Origin: Okapia johnstoni
Lineage: Eukaryota; Chordata; Mammalia; Artiodactyla; Giraffidae
NCBI GenBank assembly: GCA_024291935.2
Contig: CM044306.1
Coordinates: forward strand, 1,302,001 to 1,366,000
Direction: 5' to 3'
Length of the DNA: 64,000 nt
In this document: piece after piece, positions 13,097-24,899 of the stretch
How the letters are laid out: every line of letters starts with the position of its first letter
Position numbering within the stretch: the stretch's first letter is position 1
Made by a program: the position numbers and the translations under genes
The notes under the pieces: generated by a model
Databases searched by the model: none
What the model saw: only the letters and a program-made list of their open reading frames with translations
Told to the model about the DNA's origin: nothing

Positions 13097-13394
13097 TTTT
13101 TCCTTGTTACATTCTTTTTCCAAGGCATCGAGTCCCAGCCCTTCCACAAGACAGACTCATCCCAGTCCCTCAGTTAGGGAGTTTCCCCCCATCCTGACAG
13201 CAACGGACGGGCGGGCAGACTCCATCCAGACAGTCAAGTTCCTCTTCCAGCCAGAGGACCCTGGGTGCCAGCCAACATTGAGCTCCTGCAGATTCAGCTC
13301 CAGCCCCAGACAGACCAGCCGCGCGGGGGTGGGGAGTACGGGTGGGGCAGGCAGGGGTAAGAAGAGGCGGGTGAACCAGGAGGGCGCTACTCAC

Positions 13395-13476
13395 AGGGCA
13401 CCGGTGCACCAGCCAGTACGCCTTCTCTTGGCGGTCCAGCGCGTACCTATCCGCTTTGCTCCGCTCCTTCCCGGCC
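13395..13476 (-). CDS. RGS9: RGS9 exon 8 (82 bp, starts in codon position 3)
   Basis: The acceptor TTTTCAG is followed by one base completing an Arg codon, then 27 codons, [20 protein letters not shown] followed by WLVHRCP, and a good GTGAGT donor at 13394-13389. This is the DHEX segment that packs against DEP. Length and phase fit exon 9 downstream exactly (Pro|Pro-Gly). Upstream it needs an exon ending in two bases of the Arg codon. Exon 6 ends in phase 0, so direct joining would shift the frame; an intervening exon is required. Compared with the human protein from memory, N is S and C is R at two positions. Confidence 0.93.
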
Positions 13477-14824
13477 CTGAAAAGCCACAAGCCATGTTGG
13501 AGGCCAGAAAGATGCTGCATCTTCTGCTCACTGATGGACCCCCTTCCTGATGGACCCCCTTCTGGACCACTCTCCCAATCTGCCCAGATAAGCTGAGTAT
13601 TTGCTGTAATAAAAGTGATGATGATGAAAATAGCAAACCTTAACACCACACTTATGTGCTGAGCACCCTACTGAATACTTCTACACATACGGACTCACCG
13701 AATCCTCCCCATGAGCAATCCTCACCTTGCAGCCCGGGGACTGAAGCAGAGAGGGGCTGAGCCCCCACTGAGGGTCACGGGGCCACCAGGAGGCAGAGGC
13801 GGGACCTGAACTGGCAACGGGTCCCAGAGTCCAGCTCCCCCCGAGAGCATGGGGCGTGAGGCGATCGAGCCCCCACAACCAGCTGAGGGTCAGACCATCC
13901 CCATCTGTGTCGCCCCTGCAGTACGGAGGACTTTCTGGGCTGACATCCACCCACCCGGCTTCCGGACTTTCCCTGCTCTGATAAAGAGCACCATCAACAT
14001 CCGAGGGAGGGGGCGGCCGGCAACTGCAGAGCCTGCACGGGGAGTCTCGGCTTCTCTCTAGCGTCACTTCCACTCTGTTGCTTCAGAGAATTTGTGCCAA
14101 GTCAGGGATTTCCCCAGCCCCCAGCCTGATTCCTGGGGAAGGTTACTTATGTTCCTTCCCATCGCAGGCTCCCCCGCCACCACAGGTAGGAAACAAGGCC
14201 GTGCTCGTTATCCCGCCGTGGGCCCCTCAGCACCGTTTCCACGGCGACCTGCACTCCGCTTGGGGAGGCTCGTTCTCCCAGGCAACGCAGGATGACGCAC
14301 ACACCCTCTCAAGACACAGTCGGTGGGTTCGCGTGCCAGCTCATGTGTTGTGAGTAACTTCAGAACACCCAGCAAGGTGGGTGGGGAGGGCCCTTCCGGT
14401 GCAGCGCTCTGCAACCTCCTCTGGAAATTAACTATAAACACTGTCCCCTTGCCAACCTGAGTGGATTTTCTCCTGGGTTAACTTGCCGGGAAGATGGGCC
14501 ACAGATGGCCTGGGGCACTGGGGACTTTCCACAAGGCTGGCAGCCCTGGAAATACAGTCAAGGGCTAATTTACTGCCGTGTCCTCTCTGGCTTTGCTCAT
14601 CTGCGATGGGGCTTATTGGAGGAGAGTCATGAGGAATGGGCTCCAAGAGAACTGTGAGTGAGGAATTATCATAGTTTCTCACTTTATGATCTTTAAAGCA
14701 AAAGTATTCCTGAATCGATCAATTATTCACTCATTCCCACAGTCATTCAATGTTGTATTTATTGATCTTCACTCTGATCCAAGCACTGGGAGAACCAAAC
14801 AGACTGTGAAGGTCTGAACGTTAG

Positions 14825-15175
14825 TAACTCTCCCCCAAAATTCAGCTGAAGCCCTAACTCCTGGTGTGGTAGTACCTTGAGGTACAGCCTTCAAGAAGCA
14901 CTCAGAGTTTAGAAGCAGTTAGATGAGGTCATGTGGTTGGGGCCCTTAGGACAGTATTGGTGCCCTGGTAACAGGAGACACCAGCCAGCCCCTCTCCTCT
15001 GCCCACCACCCCCCACCCCAACAAAAAGGCAGCTAGCCATCTGCAAGCCAAGAAGAGGGTCACCATCAGAATCCAAACCCTCGCAGAACCTTGAACTCTG
15101 ACTTCCCTGCCTCCAGGCCTGTGAGAAAATGAATGTCTGCTATTTAAGTCACCCAGTAAACAGTGTTTCAAAACG
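14825..15175 (+). mobile_element. Old mammalian interspersed repeat, family not named
   Basis: Text such as CCCCCAAAATTCAGCTGAAG, CCTGGTGTGGTAGTACCTTG and TATTTAAGTCACCCAGT is a widespread mammalian repeat pattern. Related text recurs at 24535 and 48225. Confidence 0.55.
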
Positions 15176-15609
15176 GCAGCCTGAGCTGCGTGACACACAA
15201 ACCTGTGTCTTGCCCTTGAATAGCTTCTCGTCTAAATATTACAGAAAGAGTCAAGAAATACATATAAAATCACAAATTTCGCTGTGTGCTCTAGGGACAC
15301 ATTCCGTGTACTGCATGCAGGATCAGGGATGGCCACTGCGGCACTTTTTAAATCTGTCTACAGTTCCCTCCACTGTGAGGAGCGTCTGTGTCCTCCCCCA
15401 CAGAGACCGGGTGGGATTTTCAGCTGTGTGGACCAAGAGAGCACGTCGGGAAGATGGCTCCAGGCAGCTTCTGCAGCTGGGCCAACAAAGTGGGCAGCTG
15501 CCACCCTCCTTCCCAACCACCTGTAGGCGGTGAGGAAGGCCCAAGGCGGACCTCCTGGGGAGACCCAGAGGGGAGGAAGGGTCACAGTGCACGGGATCAC
15601 AGAACCACG

Positions 15610-15814
15610 CATGCCTGCTCAGGCGCACAGTCGTGTCCAACTCTCTGCGACCCCATGGACTGTGGTCCACCAGGCTCCTCTGTCCATGCGATTTCCCAGG
15701 CAAGAATAGGGAATCCCATTCCCTCCTCCAGGGGACCTTCCCGACCCAGGGATTGAACCTGCATCTCCTGCACTGCAGGTGAATTCTTTACCAGTGAGCC
15801 CGCTGGGAAGCCCT
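15610..15814 (-). mobile_element. Bov-tA SINE
   Basis: Reverse copy, GTGTCCAACTCTCTGCGACC through GAGCCCGCTGGGAAGCC. Confidence 0.9.
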
Positions 15815-16137
15815 CAGAACTGTAGACAGATTTAAAAAGCACCACAGGGGCCACCCTTGGTTCTGCATGAGAGTGCACAGAACATGTCCTTAAAGTTCAT
15901 GACCCAACATGTAATGTTATATTTATTTCTTGACTATTCGTGTGACTGTTCCATGACCGCGACCACACGAGAGGCTCTGATCCACAACTGTCCAAGCAAG
16001 CCGTCCCAGATCCCAGAGCTACAGCAACTTCCGTGAGAGGTAAAATAGCTGCTGCCATCTGGAGCCACGAAGTTTCAGGGTGATCTGTGTGCAGTAACAA
16101 CTGCTAATCAGAAAAGCTTCTTTGATTGGGACTGACA

Positions 16138-16300
16138 TACACACACCACCATGTATAAAATAGAAAACTAATAAGAACCTACTGTAGACACAGGGAACTG
16201 GATTGAGTACTCTGTACTGACCCACGTGAGAAAAGAACCTAAAAAGAGTGGGTATATGTGAATGTGTAACTGATTCACTTTGCCATACACAGATGCGAGT
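16138..16300 (+). mobile_element. L1 3'-end fragment
   Basis: ATAAGAACCTACTGTAGACA through TGTAACTGATTCACTTTGCC is the ruminant L1 3' UTR. Confidence 0.8.
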
Positions 16301-16410
16301 TATGTGGAGAAGAAAGTGGAAACTTAACAGTCAGCAGCAGGGCACAACAAACCCACAGAGCTTCAACCGAGCACTGGTGTGATGCCTGCCCTTCCAAAAA
16401 CGCGTTTGGG

Positions 16411-16613
16411 GCTTCCCTGGCGGCGCAGGCGGTAAAGAATCTGCCTGCAAGGTAAGAGAGCTGGGCTCAATCCCTGGGTCGGGAAGATCCCCTGAAGAAG
16501 GGAATGGCAACCCACTCCAGTCTTCTTGCCTGGAGAATTCCATGGACAGAGGAGCCTGGAGGGCTACAGTCCATGGGGTTGCAAAGAGTCGGACACAACT
16601 GAGCAACTAACAC
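16411..16613 (+). mobile_element. Bov-tA SINE
   Basis: Forward copy from GCTTCCCTGGCGGC to GACACAACTGAGCAACTAAC. Confidence 0.92.
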
Positions 16614-16799
16614 TCTCACTTTCAAAAAGTAAACACAGCAAGATGGTTGCCATCTGCCCAGAAATCTAGCCTTTTGAGGATTAGGGTGTGTTCTTTGAGA
16701 AATCTGACTTATTCTGCCCCAAACAAGCCTACACTGTTGTTTTCCTGTCTCACACTCAGGTTCAAATCTCTCCATCCTGTACTTAGAGATGGTCATACT

Positions 16800-17185
16800 G
16801 AGTCATGTAAATCAGACAGAGAAGGAGAAATATGGTATGACATCCCTTATATGTGGAATCTAAAAAGAAATGATACAAAGAAACTTATTTACAAAACAGA
16901 AAGAGACTCGCAGACTTAGAGAAGGAACTTATGGTTACCGGTGGGGAGGATGCAGAGAAGGGGTAGTCAGGGAGTCTAGGATGGACGTGTGCACACGGCT
17001 CTATTTAAAACGATAAACAAGGACCTGCTGTCCAGCACAGGGAACTCGGCTCAGTGTTGCGTGGCAGCCTGGACGGCAGAGGAGTTTGGGGGAGAGTGGC
17101 TACATGCATATGTGTGGCTGGGTCCCTTTGCTGTCCCCTGACATCATCACAACACTGTTAATCCGCTATACTCCAATACCAAGTG
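16800..17185 (+). mobile_element. L1 3' UTR, about 390 bp
   Basis: It begins at TATGTGGAATCTAAAAAGA and passes through GGTTACCGGTGGGGAGG and ACAAGGACCTGCTGTCCAGC to ACTCCAATACC. It lies in the RGS9 exon 6-8 interval. Confidence 0.85.
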
Positions 17186-17534
17186 TTTTTTTTTTTCAAT
17201 CTGTCCATCATATAATGTGCATTATCGCACATATTAAGTCCTCTTATTTGGGGACAGAAAAAGGAAAGTGATCACTACTGTGCGCCCAGGAGTTACTGAG
17301 ACAAGAGCTTAAACTACAGCAGGAGCAACCGTAGTACAACGTGGGGGAGAATTTACTCCAACCAGTTGCTTCCAAATATTAATATACGGACAGATGAGGG
17401 ATGGACGCGGGAGGAGGGACGGGGGTGAGGGTGGAGGGCTGATGAGCACGTGTACGAATGGAGGGCCGGGGGGAAACAGCTCCAGACTACATCGCACTCA
17501 ATACAAGAAGCTACACCTGAAAGCATCTCCGTAC

Positions 17535-17593
17535 CTTCTCATACTCTTCTAAAATCCCTTTCTTCTTGATATTTCGCTTGGCCAGATAGATAG
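17535..17593 (-). CDS. RGS9: RGS9 exon 6 (59 bp)
   Basis: After the acceptor TTTTCCAG the exon supplies the last two bases of an Ala codon, begun at the end of exon 5, then 19 codons reading IYLAKRNIKKKGILEEYEK, and a GTACGG donor at 17534-17529. The sequence matches the start of the R7H/DHEX helical region exactly as I remember it from mammalian RGS9. It ends on a complete codon (phase 0). The next expected exon should begin ENYNF and was not found to the left. Confidence 0.95.
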
Positions 17594-17800
17594 CTGGAAA
17601 AGAAAATGACGTCATTTTCCACCCTCATCACGTTTTGAAACCCCTCTACGCACGAGGCCGCGGTGCTCAGCGTGGCAGACAACGCTCCCAGACCCGCTCC
17701 CGTCCCCCAGGAGCCACTCCTAACACAGACGGGGGCGCCGGAACGGTCGTGACGACCGCAGATGTCACCCAGACGCAGGCCCGGGGTGGGCGCGGTTTAC

Positions 17801-17852
17801 CATAGTCGACGTCTTCAGCCGGCCACTGCTGCGTGGGCCAGAAGTACGGCGT
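17801..17852 (-). CDS. RGS9: RGS9 exon 5 (52 bp)
   Basis: The acceptor TCTCGCAG at 17854-17853 is followed by 17 codons, [17 protein letters not shown], plus one base of the Ala codon shared with exon 6, then a GTAAAC donor at 17800-17795. The string [14 protein letters not shown] is an R7-family signature linking DEP to DHEX. The intron to exon 6 is only 207 bp. The human protein has T where this has V before the final Asp-Tyr, from memory. Confidence 0.95.
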
Positions 17853-18018
17853 CTGCGAGAGAAACCAGGAGCCAGGCTGACCCGCAGGCTGTGAGCCCTG
17901 GGCCCCCCGCCCTGTAGCCCGGAACATAAAACTGCCTCCGCCTCTGCCATCGTTTCTAAAGCTCTGGGAGGACGTGAAGCCAACCCGTTACATCTCCAGA
18001 CGACATCCCGCCCCGCTA

Positions 18019-18270
<252 letters not shown>

Positions 18271-18788
18271 TCACCAAGGAGTGGGGACAGCGGTTCCCGA
18301 CCTTTGCTTGGACACGTACCAGCTGGGGAGATGGTGCCAGAGTGTCCCCCCCGACCCTCGCTGTGGACACGTACCAGCTGGGGAGATGGTACCAGAGTGT
18401 CCCCCCACCTGGTCACCCCAAATGAAAACTCAGTGCATCTGGAGGGGAGCCGGTGAACCCCAGGGCTGACGGGTGCCAGGGTTTGGAGTGATAGATGGGG
18501 ACTTCCTGGAGGAGCACCATTGAGCCCGCTGGGTCTGAAGAAGCAGGGAAAGTGTCTCTGACCAACAGACCTTTCTTCACCCCGTGAGAGGCAGGAAGGG
18601 GAGGTCGACTTCTGCCCCAAGCTGGACTCTGCCTGCACCCCAGGTCCAGATCCGCCGAGCTCCCCTCCATGCTTCACAGGCATCATTTCCTTCCAGACCA
18701 AGTGTATGTGTGCGTCACCTCCTCCAGGAAGTCCTTCTTGACTCACTCCTCCCCAGTTACTCCTGTGACTTAATAGTGGTAGTGGTAG

Positions 18789-18980
18789 TCGTTTCAGCCA
18801 TGCCTGACTCTTTGCAACCCCATGGGCTGTGGCCCACCAGGCTCCTCTGTCCATGGGATTCTTCCAGCCAAGAATGGAGTGGGCTGCCATTCCCTTCTTC
18901 AGGGGCTCTTCCTGACCCAGTGATCGAACCTGGGTCTCTCGCCTTGAAGGCAGATCCTTACCATCTGAGCCACCAGGGAA
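18789..18980 (-). mobile_element. Bov-tA SINE
   Basis: Reverse copy in RGS9 intron 3, ending GAGCCACCAGGGAA. Confidence 0.9.
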
Positions 18981-19210
18981 TATTGTAATTTACACACTCT
19001 CAGTATTTTGTATGAAAAAACAATTGTGTCCCCCCGGTTATCATCCCTTCCATTTTGAGTTTGGCTGTTTTACCCGGGAAGGCCTCATCTCGCCAACTAA
19101 AAGGTCAGTTTCTCAGAGACAGGCTGAGCCCCACCCAGGCCCACCCAGATACGCCCCGGGGTGATGCGCCCCGCAGCCCTCGGTCGGGCTGAGGACAGAT
19201 GAGCTCTCAC

Positions 19211-19261
19211 CCAGTCCGGAGATCCACAGACGCTGGCTGACCCACTGGAGGACATCACTTC
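19211..19261 (-). CDS. RGS9: RGS9 exon 3 (51 bp)
   Basis: After the acceptor TTTGCAG come two bases finishing a Gly codon, 16 codons reading SDVLQWVSQRLWISGL, and one base of a Glu codon, then the GTGAGA donor. This is the central DEP helix pair. Phases match exon 2 (ends one base into Gly) and exon 4 (starts with AG of Glu). From memory the human segment reads IV where this has VS and S where this has G, so three of about 17 residues differ. Confidence 0.93.
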
Positions 19262-19269
19262 CTGCAAAG

Positions 19270-20470
19270 CAGAAAGATGTGGCCAACGTCAGAGCCTCCC
19301 CGACACCCACACCAGCCTCCATGATGCCGCCCAGCTGGCGGCCTCCCTGCTCAGCCGCGTTCTCGTCCTGCTGCTCGGATCTTCCAGGGACCTCCCTGCT
19401 CTCCACCCCCAACCGTGTCCAGTCCGAATCCCCGGCCCATAATTCAGGGCCGCCCAGGATGTGGCTCCAGCCAGACTTCCACCCTATGTGCCCTCCACCC
19501 CCTCAGCCTTCACGTCTCTGAGGTACTGACCCTCGTTTCTTATTGATAGAATAACGGGTGCCTGGACTGTCATCCATCAAGAAGGAAGTAAACAAAAAAG
19601 TCTTGACCATTGGGAAAAAGCAGCCCCAAAGCAAGCTGTCCATGGCGCTCTGGATGGAGCTCAGTCCCGGGAGTAAATGAGAATCCAGGATGGGAGGAGA
19701 AGGGGGTGCACCGGGGTCGGGGCGCTGGATTTCTGACGCCCCTAAGTTCGCCAGAAAAACCCTGAGGGTCGGAGAGTGCTACATCCAAGCCTGGCTTTTC
19801 AGGTCATCTGTCAAAGCAGAAGGACTAGACATTGTCTCAGGAATACTCCGTAGTCTCGTTTACAACTTCAGACCGTGGAAGGTGGGCTCCGTCTGCCCTT
19901 GCGCCCTGCACATCCGAGGGGCTGGCCCGGGAACAATGCAGACGGAAGGCCAGCGAGGAAGAAGGCAGGAGAGGCAGACGGGGACAAGATCGGGGCACGG
20001 GGAGCCCCGCCCAAGGACTCACGTTGATCTCAGGGCCAGGACAGGCCCAGTCCCACCAGCCAGTCGAGAGCAGACGCGGGGCCTCAAGGAAGCTGCGTGT
20101 CTCCTGATCGGCCAGGCCCCCGGCCCCTCAGCAGTATGCGCTCCTCGCTGGAGGCGGCAGATAGTCTCAGAACAAAGACGCACCCCAGCCATTGTGCAAA
20201 TGAAAACCACCACTCTTTCCAGCAACCCCAGCCTGCTTCCCAAGGGCCGAGTTGGGTGCCCTGCCTGAGTGGAAACCGGCCCATGAAACACACCACGGGG
20301 GAGAGTCAGGGTCTAAACCCCACTGCCTGTGCCCTGGGGTGGCTGAGGGGGCACAGCCTGTGCCTGCCCCTTCCTACACACACCCTAGGGGCACACACGT
20401 CCAGCCACCCACTCTCCGCGTCCACGTGCCCATCGTGACGGCTCCCAGAGGGGCCCCCTGTCACTCTCAG
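19270..20470. other. RGS9 intron 2, unique part
   Basis: There is no repeat or exon between exon 3 and the BovB insertion. Open frames here have no family resemblance. Confidence 0.5.
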
Positions 20471-20480
20471 CTTTATTCAG

Positions 20481-22879
20481 CCCCTTGCAGGAAACACCTG
20501 GCGTAACAGGCAAATTTGGCCTTGGGGTACAGAATGAAGCAGGGCAAAGGCTAATAGAGTTTTGCCAAGAAAACACACTGGTCATAGCAAACACCCTCTT
20601 CCAACAACACAAGAGAAGACTCTACACGTGGACATCACCAGATGGTCGACACCGAAATCAGACTGATTATATTCTTTGCAGCCAAAGATGGAGAAGCTCT
20701 ATACAGTCAGCAAAAACAAGACCGGGAGCTGACTGTGGCTCAGATCATGAACTGCTTATTGCCAAATTCAGACTTAAATTGAAGAAAGCAGGGAAAACCA
20801 CTAGTCCATTCAGGTGTGACCTAGATCAAATCCCTTATGAGTATACAGTAGAAGTGACAAATAGATTTAAGGGACTAGATCTGATAGCCAGAGTGCCTGA
20901 TGAACTATGGACAGAGGTTCATGACATTGTACAGGAGACAGGGATCAAGACAATCCCCAAGGAAAAGAAATGCAAAAAAGCAAAATGGCTGTCTGAGGAG
21001 GCCTCACAAACAGCTGGGAAAAGAAGAGAAGCGAAAAGCAAAGGAGAAAAGGAAAGATATTCCCATCTGAATGCAGAGTTCCAAAGAATAGCAAGGAGAG
21101 ATAAGAAAGCCTTCCTCAGCGATCAATGCAAAGAAATAGAGGAAAACAACAGATTGGGAAAGACTAGAGATCTCTTCAAGAAAATTAGAGATACCAAAGG
21201 AACATTTCATGCAAAGATAGGCTCGATAAAGGACAGAAATGGTATGGACCTAACAGAAGCAGAAGATATTAAGAAGAGGTGGCAAGAATACACAGAAGAA
21301 CTGTACAAAAAAGATCTTCACGACCCAGATAATCACGATGGTGTGATCACTCACCTAGAGCCAGACATCCTGGAATGTGAAGTCAAGTGGGCCTTAGAAA
21401 GCATCACTACGAACAAAGCTAGTGGAGGTGATGGAATTCCAGTTGAGCTGTTTCAAATCCTGAAAGATGATGCTGTGAAAGTGCTGCACTCAATATGCCA
21501 GCAAATTTGGAAAACTCAGCAATGGCCACAGGACTGGAAAAGGTCAGTTTTCGTTCCAATCCCAAAGAAAGGCAATGCCAAAGAATGCTCAAACTACCGC
21601 ACAATTGCACACATCTCACATGCTAGCAAAGTAATGCTCAAAATTCTCCAAGCCAGGCATCAGCAATACGTGAACTGTGAACGTCCAGATGTTCAAGCTG
21701 GTTTTAGAAAAGGCAGAGGAACCAGAGATCAAATTGCCAATATCCGCTGGATCATCAAAAAAGCAAGAGGGTTCCAGAAAAACATCTATGTCTGCTTTAT
21801 TGACTATGCCAAAGCCTTTGACTGTGTGGATCACAATAAACTGTGGAAAATTCTGAAAGAGATGGGAATACCAGACCATCTGACCTGTCTCTTGAGAAAC
21901 CTGTATGCAGGTCAGGAAGCAACAGTTAGAACTGGACACGGAACAACAGACTGGTTCCAAATAGGAAAAGGAGTACGTCAAGGCTGTATATTGTCACCCT
22001 GCTTATTTAACTTATATGCAGAGTACATCATGAGAAACGCTGGGCTGGAAGAAACACAAGCTAGAATCAAGACTGCCAGGAGAAATATCAATAACCTCAG
22101 ATATATGCAGATGACACCACCCTTATGGCAGAAAGTGAAGAAGAACTAAAGAGCCTCTTGATGAAAGTGAAAGAGGAGAGTGAAAATGTTGGCTTAAAGC
22201 TCAACGTTCAGAAAACTAAGATCATGGCATCTGGTCCCATCACTTCATGGCAAATAGATGGGGAAACAGTGGAAACAGTGTCAGACTTTATTTTGGGGGG
22301 CTCCAAAATCACTGCTGATGGTGATTGCAGCCATGAAATTAAAAGATGCTTACTCCTTGGAAGGAAAGTTATGACCAACCTAGATAGCATATTTAAAAGC
22401 AGAGACATTGCTTTGCCAACAAAAGTCCGTCTAGTCAAGGCTATGGTTTTTCCAGTGGTCATGTATGGATGTGAGAGTTGGACGGTGAAGAAAGCTGAGC
22501 GCCGCAGAATTGATGCTTTTGAACTGCGGTGTTGGAGAAGACTCTTGAGAGTCCTTTGGACTGCAAGGAGATCCAACCAGTCCATCCTAAAGGAGATCAA
22601 TCCTGGGTATTCATTGGAAGGACTGATGTTGAAGCTGAAACTCCAATACTTTAGCCACCTCATGCGAAGAGTTGACTCATTGGAAAAGACCCTAATGCTG
22701 CGTAGGATTGGGGGCAGGAGGAGAAGGGGACGACAGAGGATGAGATGGTTGGATGGCATCACTGACTCGACGGACATGGGTTTGGGTAAACTCCGGGAGT
22801 TGGTGATGGTCAGGGAGGCCTGGCGTGCTGCGGTCCATGGGGTCGCAAAGAGTCAGATACGACTGAGCGACTGAACTGC
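20481..22879 (+). mobile_element. BovB (RTE-type) LINE, 5'-truncated, about 2.4 kb
   Basis: The element lies in RGS9 intron 2, antisense to the gene. It starts inside the endonuclease domain (SDHELL catalytic motif near 20740) and runs through the reverse transcriptase: FIDYAKAFDCVDH near 21800 and GVRQGCILSPCLF near 21970. The frame is open to about 22100, where an extra dinucleotide (ATATAT for ATAT) just before the YxDD catalytic box shifts it. The rest reads on in another frame (22125-22874). The 3' end is followed by TTATTCAG (22880-22887), also present at 20473-20480, a likely 8-bp target duplication marking insertion of an already truncated copy. Confidence 0.93.
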
Positions 22880-22889
22880 TTATTCAGAA

Positions 22890-23583
22890 GCAGACTCCTT
22901 CACCTAAAATCTGACATAAAATCTCAGGACTGGGTGTTTTATTAGACGGTCTGCCCCACGTCTGCACAGAGGTGTCCACACCGAGAAAAAGACCCCCCGC
23001 CCCCAGCTCACAGCAGATGGGTGAGTGCTCCCCGCCAAGGGGCCAAAGACATTCACATCTACTCGGGTGCTTCCTGAAATAGATCAGATGGGATTAGGGG
23101 CTCCCAGGGTGTCCACCGCATGACCTGTGCTGATCTCAGCTCACACGTCAGCCCTGTCGTCCCCTAAGCCCCAGTCACCTGCCCTCCGAGGGGCAGCGGC
23201 ACTGACCCAGTCTGCTTTGATCACAACAGGGCTCCTCCGGGTCTCTGACTGAGGTTGGAATTCACCCACGTAGGAGAAACGAGGGGGACCGTGGTTCGGT
23301 GGGAAGCTCCCCAAATCCGGGAATTGAGGGGGCCCCAGGTACTAGGAAGGAAGGGATGAGAGGCTGGACACTGGACTCGTGTGTGTGGGTGTGTGTGTGT
23401 GTTAACTCTGTCACTGCAGTGCAAAAGTAGCCACCGACAATACATAAATGGGGACGTGGATCTGTTCCAATAAAACTTTATTCGCAAATACAGAACAGGG
23501 GCTGCTTCTGGCCCTTGAGCTCTAGTTTGCCAACACCTGTGTGTGGTCTGTTCAGGCCAAGACCAAACTGCCAGATACCTTAC
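22890..23583. other. RGS9 intron 2, short unique stretch
   Basis: It holds a (GT)n tract at about 23380-23403 and otherwise nothing I recognise. Confidence 0.55.
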
Positions 23584-23680
23584 CTGTCATGGTGTGAGGG
23601 ATGCTGATGACCGTGACCTTCTGGTTCTGCACTCTGACCCCTGTGTCCGGGTCCTGCATGTCCTTCACAAGGGCCTCGAT
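23584..23680 (-). CDS. RGS9: RGS9 exon 2 (97 bp), start of DEP
   Basis: The acceptor TCTTGCAG is followed by 32 codons beginning [20 protein letters not shown] and ending IPHTMT plus one base of Gly, then GTAAGG. It joins exon 1 in phase 0 (…FLRK|IEALV) and covers residues 20-51, including the first DEP helix and strand. Splice sites are strong. About eight of the 32 residues differ from the human protein as I recall it (for example Asn to Asp, Glu to Asp, Leu to Thr, Ala to Thr), more than in exons 4 to 6. Most changes are conservative. Confidence 0.92.
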
Positions 23681-24534
23681 CTGCAAGACAGAACCGCCCA
23701 GGTCAGCTGAGCGGCACCGAGGGAGCAAAAGATGCCAAGAGGAACATGGGGCACTGGCCACCAGGAGCCCCTGCCGTCTCCGGCCACCAGGCTGGGCGAG
23801 CAGCTCCCAGCAGAGGGGGTCGAGAAGACGCCCCCGGGGGGGGAGGGGGACTTCTCTTGGACACGGCGGGGGCGGGGACCGAGGGCCTCGGGCTGCAGGA
23901 GGCGCCACCTCTGGACTCACGCCCGCCCGTGAACCTGGGATGCGCCTGTTCCTCCCGGGGCTGCCAGCCATTCGTCCCTGGGAGCCCGGCACCCCCCTGC
24001 CCCGCTTCCCCCGTTAGCTCCCTGAAGAAAGTCCATGTTCATCCCAAGACTCGTGTGAGATGAAATAGCAGCATTTCATGGAGTCCAGGCGCCCATACAT
24101 TGGAGAAGAAATAGAAACCCAAGTTATGAGTTAGAAACCTGAGTTTCTCCAGCAGAAAGTCAGGGGGGTTGATTCCTTCTCTTTGGATCAAAAAAAAAAA
24201 AAAAATCTAGATACAAAGGATTTGAAAATAACCTTCAGAGGAGGAATAATGAGAGTTATTTTAAAAACACAATGGGGGAATCAGATTTCTCCCTGGCAGG
24301 TGCCACACTTCTCAGCAAAGGGGGGTGGTGGGAGGGAGGGCAGCATAGGGGCCTCGAGAACATGCGGGGGTTTGGGTCCGCCGTCCTCAGAACGTCCCCT
24401 GGGAAGTGCCCCGGGGTCTCTCCAGGCAGGAACCCACAGGACTCGGCTGGTGGCCCCATCGTGGCCCCACCTCCAAGAGACCCTCTTATGGAGCCCACTC
24501 CTCAGATTCATAGGTCGGGGTCCTGGCCCCCAGG

Positions 24535-24660
24535 ACCTCAGGATGTGACTTGATCGGGAGACAGGGCCTTTGCAAGGGTGACCGAGTTAAAAGGAGGTCA
24601 TTAGGGCGGGCCTGGCTGGTGTCCACTGAAGAGACGAGGTAAGGACTCGGACACACACAG
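24535..24660 (+). mobile_element. Old mammalian interspersed repeat fragment
   Basis: GGATGTGACTTGATCGGGAG, GTTAAAAGGAGGTCATTAGG and GCTGGTGTCC match the same repeat type as at 48225. Confidence 0.55.
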
Positions 24661-24663
24661 AGG

Positions 24664-24880
24664 GGATGCCCTGGTGGCTCAGTCAGTAACGAATCAGCCG
24701 GCAGTGCTGGAGATGCTCAGGAAACACAGGTTCCATCCCTGGGTTGGGAAGATCCCTGGAGGAGGGCATGGCAGCCCACTCCTGTATTCTTGCCTGGAGA
24801 ATCCCACGGACAGAGGAGCCTGAAGGGCTACAGTCCATGGGGTTGGAAAGAGCTGGACACAACTGACCGACTGACACACA
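24664..24880 (+). mobile_element. Bov-tA SINE
   Basis: Forward copy in RGS9 intron 1, ending GACACAACTGACCGACTGAC. Confidence 0.9.
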
Positions 24881-24899
24881 CATACACCGGGCAGGGGCC

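Larger units (their letters stand above)
13477..17534 (-). other. RGS9 exon 6 to exon 8 interval, expected exon 7 not found
   Basis: This 4,058-bp interval should contain a 77-bp exon beginning ENYNF and ending in two bases of Arg. I scanned the plus strand for reverse complements of its Trp-Asp-Phe, Met-Asn-Tyr and Glu-Gln-Tyr codons and found no match. The interval holds two L1 3' ends, two Bov-tA SINEs, an old mammalian repeat and unique sequence. Confidence 0.6.

Noticed and set aside
22125..22874. Separate 249-codon gene
   Set aside because: It is the 3' part of the BovB LINE, after the frameshift.
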